64,000 bases of DNA, from assembly GCF_902459465.1 (NCBI RefSeq), contig NC_047065.1:18928204-18992203 (forward strand), in the 5' to 3' direction. The translations under genes and the position numbers were made by a program. The notes beneath the pieces were generated by a model. That model did no database searches. It saw nothing but the letters and a program-made list of their open reading frames with translations, and was not told where the DNA came from. How positions within the stretch are numbered: position 1 is the stretch's first letter; each line of letters starts with the position of its first letter. Positions 12,334 through 24,300 of the stretch are shown here, one piece after another. The stretch comes from Asterias rubens. Its lineage: Eukaryota; Echinodermata; Asteroidea; Forcipulatida; Asteriidae.

Positions 12334-15300
12334 ACTAATAGTAAAAATAATAACAATAACAATAATAATAAGACTTGTAATGCACACATATCCACCCTGC
12401 TGGATGTTGAAGGCGCAGAAAAACCAAAAATAAAACCAAAGATACCACTGATGGCCTGTAAGACCAGAGCTTGCCTTTATCTTTGCGAACAAAGACAGCG
12501 GACCAGTCTGTTCCAGGCCTGGTAGTCCCTATCTGGAGCACTGATTGACTTATCTCTGTGTGTATATTAAGTTTGATGTGTTCTGTCACTCACCGTTCTC
12601 GCAATTAAAAGAGGGAGTGTTCCAGCGAAGTACGGAGCGAATGCCACGCCTCCCAAGGCCCTGGCCAAGGAGGGGATGATGTCACCGGCGTACTCGATGA
12701 GCATAGCGTCGTACTCGGCTTGATCTCCATCCTCATCCTCGTCCTCCTCATCATCTTGATCTTGACACGCCGTCTGGAAATCAGACGCAAAAAGAGCTAG
12801 AAAAGTTTCATCTTCAAGATTCAAACACCTTTATGGTCCATGGAGAGCATTTGAAAATGTTTGTTATGAACTGTGAATGGTTAGCAAGAAAGATGTTTTA
12901 AAAGTAACGATCCACACAAATATGCATCGGAATTGCATTACTTTCCTAATATGTCGTGAAATAAAACGTCATGCAATTTGTGAAGTCAAATGTTTGACTT
13001 GGCCGACCGTGTTAGTTCGCAAAGTTGAGTTGCTTTAAAGGTTGGTGCCTTCCACCTCTGGGACCCCGGTTCAAATCCCATCTCATAGGGGCACTATGAA
13101 GATTGTTTTTTTGTCTAGTCACTACAGTCGCTATTTGACTGTGTGTGATTTTTCCTGGCGTAATTCCCTTGGGTTTTCCTTATCTCAAAATGAATTTCTT
13201 CATTGTCTTCTCTCTTCTTGTTTGGCGAGAATAAGAGCATTAAGAATATATCAGAGTCCTAAAGTTTTCCTTTACCCACCTTCCGTTGGAGTACATTCCT
13301 GACCGCGCTGCTTATGCTGCTGAGGTTGCCCTGCTCGCTGACCATGGCTGCTCGCAACGTTCCAAGCATCTCGTTCAACGTCTCTAAGGTAGCCATGACG
13401 ACTGTACGATCCGTTTCAGTGTTGACGATATGGATGAAATGGGGGACAGTCTGATCCACTGCTTTAGCGAGAGCTGTGTGTTAGAGACAAAAAGAAAGGT
13501 CACAAAATTGTGCCCATAGAGTCTGTCGATTCTTCCACAGTTTATTATTTTGTAAGTACAAAAAACATCATTTTTATCAAACCATCTCTGCCCATGTACC
13601 CCTGGGTCGAGAGAAGTGCTTATAGTTAAGTGCCTTGCTTAAGAACACAAGTGTCATGACCAGGACTCAAACCCACACTCGGCTGAATAGAAACACCAGA
13701 GCCTGAGTCCAGTGCTCTTATCCGCTAGGCCATGGACACCCTGTGGAAGGAAACTTAATGTCAGAGTCCTTGTGAATAGTGGTTTCAAGACTAGTCTTCC
13801 AAATCCAAGCTGGTCTTGAAACCATCAAGACTGATTGGTTAGTTGGCAGCTCCTACCTTGTGTCTCCTGTGAGTTGGTGTCTTGGAGAGCTTTGTAGAGA
13901 CTGCAGCATAACTGACCGGAGCTTGTGATGGCTGCCTTGCGTACATTAGCAGCAGGATAATCAATAAGCTTTAGAACCTCAGAGAAACACGTCTCTAAAT
14001 GAGGCATGAATGCAACACTGGAAGAAAAGTCATCATAAATGAGGTTTAAAAAGTGCAGGTATTCATCGTATAATCAAAGACAACAACTCATTGGAGTCTA
14101 ATTAAACTACTATGTTGAGACACAATTTAGCTCTTCCCATGAAAAGTGCTGTTTTAAATTCCCACATGTGTACAGACATTTTTTCTGGCAATTGTCAATA
14201 TTGAGAAAAAGTAGAGAAATTTTTATTTTTTGTGAGGCATATTTTGCTGATATTTGCTGATTTTTTTCCCCGGAACCCCCCACCCCCCCCCCCCCCCAAA
14301 AAAAAAACCGAACAGGAATCCTATTTAAAGCCAGTGGACACTATCGGTAAACAGTTTTGTCCAAGGCCCACATTTCATGTATCACAACTTATATATAAAA
14401 TAACAAACCTGTGAAAATTTAAGCTCAATCGGTCATCGGAGTCGAGAGAAAATAACGGGAAAACCCACCCTTGTTTCCGCACGTTTCGCCGTTTCATGAC
14501 ATGTGTTTACTATAAATCCGTAATTCTCGATGTCGAGAATTCATAATTTTTTTAATGTTTTCTCAAAAAGTAAAGCATTTCATGGCATACTATTTCAAGA
14601 GAAGTCTTTTACCATTACCTTCTGTAAACCCTGTAAGTTATTTGAAACTTTTGTGAACTCTGTTCCGAAAGTGTGTAATGGCTTTAAGTATGAAGAATAT
14701 CATGCCTGCTAGTCACAAACGTGCATGCATCGCGCCACCATCGACCCCCCTGTAAACAACGTGATGATCCTTCCTTTTCCCCTACTGGACCCAATTTCTT
14801 CAGTTACTGAAGATTTCTACGTTTCTACAACACCCTGTAAAGCGTACACCCCAAGACTGCCATGTCAGAGCATATAAGCGCTGAACTCCACTATAAGAAG
14901 TGCCATGCCTTTGTGCACAGCGGTGCTAGAGTGCACGCCCAATGAGCAATTTCCATATTTCAAAGGGAAGAGTATTTTCTCTCAATATTTCATAATACGT
15001 CCATTCATTTGTCCTGATGACCTATGATCTTAGGGACACTATGACCTTTGACCTACCCTGTGTTTGATGCAATTTCACCCAGTGAGTTACAGGCATCCTC
15101 CTTCTCCTCCATGTAAGAGTTTTCAACGCTGTACCTGGAAATCATAACAAGATTGTTGTTAATACAGTTAATGTCCATGCTTCCAAAACGAACTCGATGG
15201 TGGTGATTATGTCAAGGAAAATAGACGAGAAAGTGTAGAGTCGAGGAAAGAATGTACAAGACAGAGTACAGTCTAGTCTCTGACTTGAACTATTTTCCCC

Positions 15301-18300
15301 CAAACTACTAAATACTTAATCAAATAACGTCTGGTTACATTTCTATTTTGCAAAATGTATAAGAATATTTGTATAGTGCTTGCAACATATCGAGTAGGTA
15401 CCATGATTTGATCAGATAACAAATTTGTTTTCACTAAAGTAAATTCATTAAATGGAAAATGTTTTGGGAATAATAACATGTGTTCAGCTTTGTTTTGCAC
15501 ATCTTTGAAAAAATATCAGTTCAGTATAACGAATCAACCGTTAAGTGTAGAATCGTAAAAATAATCTTCACTTGCATCAATAGAGTGGTATCAGAAATCA
15601 GAAATAGTTTATACAGAGTGAATGATCTTTCAAGGATTTAAAGAAACCTTCAGCATCTCACCCCTGGATATCCTCATCCTCCTCTCCATTTTGTTGATTG
15701 ACTTCGCTTCCTTCAATATCTTCATCATCATCACCTTCATCATCTTCCTCCTCCTCTTCATCTTCAAATAACGACAAGACACCGCTGTCCTCATCATTAT
15801 AATGCGCCTGTACATAATTAAAAATATCCATGTTTAATAACGAAACAAATCTTGAGACATCTTTTAAAGGCAAACTGAACCTTTAGTTTTTGAAACCGTT
15901 TTATAATTTTAATCCCATATAAATATAGATGGATACAATAAAACGTACATTTTGAAAGATGGTTGAGCTTTTGATATATCGCTGAAAATCCGAAGCGAGT
16001 ATGTTCACTCAGGAAGAATCCTCCCTTTAGGACATGTAGGTTTACACAATCCAAGACATTTTACTGACCAGAATTGGCATGAAGTATAAGCCCGGCTTAA
16101 GAGTCGTTACTATTAGGGAGGTTTAGCTGCACGTTAAGCGAGCAAAAACGCGATCGTGAATGTCAGAAAATGTTGTTGTAAAAATATTCTGTTTTAAAGG
16201 GTTTGGGTACTTTTTCAAAATGTCCATAGATTTACATTAACCTTACAGGGTTTGAAGATAATGATAGTAGAAAGCTTCCCTTCAAATATTACTTACTGAG
16301 CTGCTGTAGTTTTTGAGAAATGAGTAAAACAATGTCATGAAAATCGTTTGTAAATGATTAAAATAATTTCCGTCTGTTAAGACGAAAATTATTTTCATGA
16401 CATTGTTTTACTCATTTCCCAAAAGCTACAGCACCTCAGCACGAGAAGCTTGCTACTATCATTATCTTCAAACTGTGTAAGTTTAGTGTAAATCTGTGCA
16501 CACTGTGTCTTTTGTCCTACAAAAGTTACATAGACCCTGTAAGCATACATGAAGTTCCCATTTATCACATCAGGTATGTACGTACCGACGACATACGCGA
16601 GCATGCAATAAGCTCATAGTGGTGACATCCCCTAGAAACGACACAATTTTCTGACGCTCTTGTTCATGTTTTTGCTTGCATAACGATTGTGCAGCTAAAC
16701 CTCCCTATTATCATTATTTGGTAGACTTACCACAATTCCCTCAGTAGACTTGAGCGAGTCTACCATGAGTTTGGTAATCGTCTCAAGGTGTGTTGCCATG
16801 CCAACCCCTAATACCGACGACAACGAAGCAAACAGTCCGTACCTGAAAAATATTCACAGCAAATGTTCACAGTAAATTTGTGCCTCAAAACGAAAATTCA
16901 GGCCGGTTATGGACCAGGCCAAAGGATACATGTAGGTCTTTTAACAGCAACCAGCCAGCGACCCGTTAACAGCAACCAGCCAGCGACCCGTTAACAGCAA
17001 CCAGCCAGCGACCCGTTAACAGCAACCAGCCAGCGACCCGTTAACAGCAACCAGCCAGCGACCCGTTAACAGCAACCAGCCAGCGACCCGTTAACAGCAA
17101 CCAGCCAGCGACCCGTTAACAGCAACCAGCCAGCGACCCGTTAACAGCAACCAGCCAGCGACCCGTTAACAGCAACCAGCCAGCGACCCGTTAACAGCAA
17201 CCAGCCAGCGACCCGTCAATACAAGCACTGAAGAACAGCTCCTCTAGGTCTTTTAACAGCAACCAGCCAGCGACCCGTCAATACAAGCACTGAAGAACAG
17301 CTCCTCTAGGTCTTTTAACAGCAACCAGCCAGCGACCCATCAATACAAGCACTGAAGAACAGCTCCTCTAGGTCTTTTAACAGCAACCAGCCAGCGACCC
17401 GTCAATACAAGCACTGAAGAACAGCTCCTCTAGGTCTTTTAACAGCAACCAGCCAGCGACCCGTCAATACAAGCACTGAAGAACAGCTCCTCTAGGTCTT
17501 TTAACAGCAACCAGCCAGCGACCCGTCAATACAAGCACTGAAGAACAGCTCCTCTAGGACTTTTAACAGCAACCAGCCAGCGACCCGTCAATACAAGCAC
17601 TGAAGAACAGCTCCTCTAGGTCTTTTAACAGCAACCAGCCAGCGACCCGTCAATACAAGCACTGAAGAACAGCTCCTCTAGGTCTTTTAACAGCAACCAG
17701 CCAGCGACCCGTCAATACAAGCACTGAAGAACAGCTCCTCTAGGTGTTTTAAGAGCAACCAGCCAGCGACCCATCAATACAAGCACTGAAGAACAGCTCC
17801 TCTAGGTCTTTTAACAGCAACCAGCCAGCGACCCTTCAATACAAGCACTGAAGAACAGCTCCTCTAGGTCTTTTAACAGCAACCAGCCAGCGACCCATCA
17901 ATACAAGCACTGAAGAACAGCTCCTCTAGGTCTTTTAACAGCAACCAGCCAGCGACCCGTCAATACAAGCACTGAAGAACAGCTCCTCTAGGTCTTTTAA
18001 CAGCAACCAGCCAGCGACCCGTCAATACAAGCACTGAAGTACAGCTCCTCTAGGTCTTTTAACAGCAACCAGCCAGCGACCCGTCAATACAAGCACTGAA
18101 GAACAGCTCCTCTAGGTCTTTTAACAGCAACCAGCCAGCGACCAATCAATACAAGCACTGAAGAACAGCTCCTCTAGGTCTTTTAACAGCAACCAGCCAG
18201 CGACCCATCAATACAAGCACTGAAGAACAGCTCCTCTAGGTCTTTTAACAGCAACCAGCCAGCGACCCGTCAATACAAGCACTGAAGAACAGCTCCTCTA

Positions 18301-21300
18301 GGTCTTTTAACAGCAACCAGCCAGCGACCCGTCAATACAAGCACTGAAGAACAGCTCCTCTAGGACTTTTAACAGCAACCAGCCAGCGACCCGTCAATAC
18401 AAGCACTGAAGAACAGCTCCTCTAGGTCTTTTAACAGCAACCAGCCAGCGACCCGTCAATACAAGCACTGAAGAACAGCTCCTCTAGGTCTTTTAACAGC
18501 AACCAGCCAGCGACCCGTCAATACAAGCACTGAAGAACAGCTCCTCTAGGTGTTTTAAGAGCAACCAGCCAGCGACCCATCAATACAAGCACTGAAGAAC
18601 AGCTCCTCTAGGTCTTTTAACAGCAACCAGCCAGCGACCCTTCAATACAAGCACTGAAGAACAGCTCCTCTAGGTCTTTTAACAGCAACCAGCCAGCGAC
18701 CCATCAATACAAGCACTGAAGAACAGCTCCTCTAGGTCTTTTAACAGCAACCAGCCAGCGACCCGTCAATACAAGCACTGAAGAACAGCTCCTCTAGGTC
18801 TTTTAACAGCAACCAGCCAGCGACCCGTCAATACAAGCACTGAAGTACAGCTCCTCTAGGTCTTTTAACAGCAACCAGCCAGCGACCCGTCAATACAAGC
18901 ACTGAAGAACAGCTCCTCTAGGTCTTTTAACAGCAACCAGCCAGCGACCAATCAATACAAGCACTGAAGAACAGCTCCTCTAGGTCTTTTAACAGCAACC
19001 AGCCAGCGACCCATCAATACAAGCACTGAAGAACAGCTCCTCTAGGTCTTTTAACAGCAACCAGCCAGCGACCCATCAATACAAGCGCTGAAGAACAGCT
19101 CCTCTAGGTCTTTTAACAGCAACCAGCCAGCGACCCGTCAATACAAGCACTGAAGAACAGATCCTCACATGGTTATATCCTCATTAATTATAACAATAAT
19201 AACAAATTCTTATAATAATAATAAAACCATTCTTATATAGCGCATTTCACAAAAAACATCGCTAAACATTAGTCCTCACATTATACCACATTGTTTATTG
19301 CAAGCGCCGAACCGGATACCGCATTGTTGACAAAGGTCACAATGCTGTGTACCGTATTTTTTCACACTAAAAAATATATAACGCAATTTGCAGTGTGTAC
19401 TGTTTTCAATCTTGAATTTCTGTGGGAAGACATTATTTTTTGGAAAAACTTTGTGCATGCAATTTGTAGCATATGAAATGAACTTTCCTACGATGTCAAA
19501 TTTGTATATTTATTATCTTAATTTTGTTTGCAAGATTTCTGGCTAAAACGAATTACTTCTATTTTTATTCAGGATTTCTGTCTCAAGAAAAACGACAAGA
19601 TTTTCAACCTAATTTTCCTCAAGAAAAGTTTGTAAAAACTTCTCAGAAAATATAACCGTTTTATTATAGGCGTCTTTTTCCATTTGTACCATAATCGGAA
19701 CCTATTTTGCTGAAAAATCGTATCTGTTTTGAAAGTGTTCAGCCACCACGGTCACTTCGACCAGCATGAGTCGGTCGGGGCCCGCCCGCCATGCACGCCC
19801 AAGCCCACAGCGTTGAACGGGTGACGTGCTCGGTCCACTTAGCTACCGTTGTTATATAGTCCGGTTTTGTCATCATCTGACTGCATGTCTGGCGACGAAA
19901 TACCACGATTGGCTGCCAAATGTTCACTAGATTCTCTCTCAGAACTTCCCAAGTCTTTTTATAGAGTCACTATAGGCAAACATATAAGCCAAAACCTTCG
20001 TGCAATGAGGAGACATGATGGTGATTTTTGTCAAAAAAAAAAACGGAAGCGTGAAATCTTCAATTGTACTTTTCCCGGAAAATCATAATGGCGACCCCCT
20101 ATACAATACATACCATTGCAATGCTTGGTAAACAAGCAACCCGTCTATATAAAACCTAACAACAGAGGGCGCCAAACAAAATAAATACAATCTCTCAAAG
20201 GCAAGGCTTTTTTCTGTCGAGTTTTCACGACATTGGGACGGAGCGACTACACAACGCACAGTCGAGTTTTCTCGACAATGGTAAGGAAGCGCTTGCACTG
20301 CGCTGTCGAGTAAACTCGACAATGGTATTGAAAGGGTTAATCTTTCTCAGCTCCCTGGGGAGTATACAACCTGGGCAACCTTAGCACTCCAAAGGCTGAA
20401 CTTGAACTTGATGCTCTTACCCGCTTGCCCATTTCCCACCTTAGTGGGAAATGAAAAGCACAGAGCGCTGTGGTGTCAGTAGAGCCAATGAAAATGGGCC
20501 CTGTCGTGACTACTCCATCAAGCCGATGACTCATTGAGAGAAAGCCTTTTTTTTGATGTTTGTTGGTTACTCACGTGCATCTACGCAGGTCAGGGTCGTT
20601 GATCTCCTCGATGAGCTTCAGCCCAAGTACGAGACATTCTTCAGCGAGAGGAAGAAAGTTGTCCCTTCCGAGGGTGCGTGCCAGGACTCCTAAGGTGTCT
20701 ATAACATAATCATAACATCAAGATTTGTTAACTTAACCACTATTGTTAATTGTCTACCAATGACGTCATGGCCTCGATCGTGCAGTGTGGGACCAGAAGG
20801 GATTGTGCGCGTGCTTGTTTCAAGAACTTTTGTGCTCTTGTATGGCACTTGCAGGACTCTTAGAACGCATGTGTGTCAAAAATGTAAGTATTTTGACATG
20901 ATTCCGGTTCAAATGAATCAATATTTTACACGGTCAACCTAAACCATATGAAGTTGTACATGTCACAAGATTAACAAAGGTAGTGCTTTCAGCTCTACCA
21001 GCCATGATTCAGATTGATGATACCCAAGCCTATGTCTGTATGGACTGTACAGGGGGTATCACCCTGTTTCAAGGTGGCAAGGGCCCCTTGAAGTGGCCTT
21101 TAGGCCTTGTGTGTCTGGCAGCTTTCATAAAATATAAACATAAAATAAAATTTAAACAAATGATAGGGGGCGGGTTGCTCTAAGACTTGGCTCATCCTTT
21201 GAGGGCTTTTATACTACAGCGTGCACATAAAATAAATCATTAACATTTGCAGCATACTGACCCTACTGTATCAGTCGCCCCTAGGGAGGAGGTTGTGTGT

Positions 21301-24300
21301 TTAAACATACCAATAGCTTGTACTTGTAATGTTAACGCATCCCCAGTTTGCACAGTAGTAAGGTAGATACGCAACTGTTCCATGATCGGCTGGAAGAAGG
21401 GAAGCATGTGCTCCTTGGCAGCGTTACTTGTAGCTCCTAACAAAACAAAAAATCGTAAAAGGTCCGAAAAATAGTTACTATAAATGGAACATAAAAATCT
21501 GAAACTTTTTTTTGTGTTTTCCTAAATGTTGCTTCGAAAAAATAATAGCCTCAAACAAAAATAATCACACATTTTCTAACAAATGAAAACTTCAAAAACG
21601 ATCAGTCATAAGAACGATACCCGAACAAACATAATCATAAAATCTTTTTTGAAAAAATAAAAAAAAAAGGAATGGGACATATAGAGATTTAAGGCATTGC
21701 ATGGTGAGGTATCAATATATATTTGGTTTGAGGTAACACCATGTGTGTGTCTACTTTACCGTGTAGATTTTTTCTTAAGGAACTACATACATAGGTTCTT
21801 TTATTTAGATTTCGGAATTCAGGAGACTACTTAGTTTTAAAAAGAACTGTCCAGTTTATTATTTACTGCCTTGGTGAAAGGCAAATGATTGGCTAGGACT
21901 GCTACCTTCACTTTAGTGGATCGACGGGACTTTTCGTTACTAACTTCACTGCCACTGAGTGAGTTCCTGTTGGTGGTAACGTTGCGTCTAGCTTTCTCTA
22001 GCCATCCTCAAGAGACTTACCAATTGCGCTGATTGCGAGTTCTTTGATATGAATCACACTAGAGGTTTGTAATGTTACAAGGAGACGCTCCATTAATGTT
22101 GGCAGATATGGAAGCAATTCATCAGATCCTGTCCAAGAAAACAAATACTCCTACCATCAATTGTGAAATAAATTCATTTCTGATAATCATCAGATGAGTA
22201 AGTACAGAGTTCTTCAAGAATGAAAAAACGCAACAGCTGATTACGGTTGTTACAACCAAACATTACAATTGCATGGCTTCTGGCTGGCACCCCTAACAGA
22301 TATTGAGAATATAGGGAGATCACCAACAAAGGGCTACATGTATATAGCTTAGTTGGTAGAGCGTCGGCACATTAATTCGTAAGTCCTCTTAAATCGGAGA
22401 ACAGATTTAAGTAACAAGTCTTCATCAAAGTTTATTTTCTTACAAACAAAATAAAGTAGTAAAATTAAAAAACACTGACGAAAAAAAAACATTAAAAAGA
22501 AAAAAAAAAAAAGGGAAAAAAAAAGAGAGGAAAAATTACCTAGGTTTTCACAGAACATTTCCAGTGCATAATAGATTCTAGTGACACCCTTGGGGCTCTG
22601 ATCAGCAGTAGCAGACACCTGGCTGAGATAGTCAAACAGTAACGGTAACAGCTCAGCGTGGTACTTGCTGATATCCGGCTGTAGGTGCTCAGCAAACTGA
22701 CCCAGGCAGAATAGAGCTGCGTTACGTACGGCCTGCTGAGGGTCACGGATGCCATTGCAGATGCATTCTAGTAATGGCTGTAGGTGTCTGTGGGTAAACA
22801 ACAATCCTTTATTTAATTACTGTGATCAACAGGGTTCTCCCCAGGATTGTTCACAGCTATGGGGCAGGACATGTGGCGTGACATGTGGCAGGACATTGGA
22901 CATGTGGCGTGTCACGGCCTAGCAGTTTTAAAAGAGCACCAAATTCAAGCTCTGGTGTTTCTGATCAGCGGAGTGTGTTTGGTAACTTGCATAAAATAAA
23001 AAATGGGACCCAAGTTTTGGAGGTTTGGTATTTGGCTTAAAGGCAGTGGAATTTAAATTAGTTGGAATTGAAATGAGATCTTTCTTCTTGGTGTTTATCT
23101 TGGTTCTAAAATGACAAATATTTTAAATAGCGATGTGAACTGGTAATGTTATTAATTTTGGTTTTTACCCATACACACCGATGTGTGTTAGCACTGTATA
23201 CTCAGTACTTCCCCCCCCCTCCGAGTACTGTGAAAAAATATCACAGGCATATTACTCATCTTCCTTTACTGTGCAGAAACCTCCTCTGGAGTATACTCGC
23301 ACATTACTCGAGTGGGATTCGAACCCACGACCCTTGCAATTCTAGAGCAGTGTCTTACCAACTAGACTACCGAGGTTGCCTGGTAGCTAGAGGCAGTTCA
23401 AATCCTATGTTTATGCAGCGGGTACTGCAATGATACATAATAGATTTAATATTTTAGTGCATTAATACAAAAAAAAATCCCTCCTCAAACTATGTTTACT
23501 CACTTGTTCCTGATGAAGTCCGCACAGCCTTCAGCAAGTACAGCTAGGCTAAGTAGACCAGCCTTTCTCTCAAACTGGTTCTCACTTCTTAAGGCTGGTT
23601 GGACCAACTGCATCAATGGGGGCAGCAGTTTCTCAGGTGGCAGATGGAGGGCCATCGTATCAATCACCTACAGCAGTAAAAATATCAAAAAATTCTTGAA
23701 TTTGACTCATTTCTGATTAAAGAATTACCAAAACAAATGACAAAAACTGAACTGTTTGAAATTAGCATCAAAGTCAATCTTTGATATATAAAAAAAAATA
23801 TATTTCTGATTCTTAAAAATATTCAAACTGCCTTTTAAATTTGTGTTAAACAAAAAGAAAATTTGTGAAAAATGGTTGTCTGCCAAAGTGTTCCAGTCCT
23901 AATTGGATTATATCGATTAACTTATTATTCATAATATATGTATTCATATGTATTCTTTTTGAAGAGGCCAGACCCTGTAGAAGCCTGAGCTTCCTGTCTG
24001 CGACCTCCCCATACTGTTATTTAGTTCTGTAATTAGTTTTCCCTTACATTGTACATGTACAAATGGTATGGAAACAAAACGTTTTGAAAGCCTAACTCTG
24101 CAATCTGGGTGTTTATTTTTTTCTTTTCTCAAATTCTTTTGATAGTGATCCTAGTTTTAAAAAAATAAATAAAAATTACTATTATTAATATTTTTTTACT
24201 GGGGGGGGGGGGGGGGGGGTTATAACAGTGAACGGTAAAACTAGAGAAATCACATCCCTGCATCTAAATCTTTTAGGCCTTGAATGATCTTTTGAACGAT

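Noticed and set aside
16941..19160. CRISPR-like regular repeats
   Set aside because: There are no unique spacers; it is a head-to-tail minisatellite in a eukaryotic intron.
22320..22375. tRNA-like 'agcttagttggtagagcgtcggcac' start
   Set aside because: Only the D-arm half is present with no T-arm; likely a SINE remnant.
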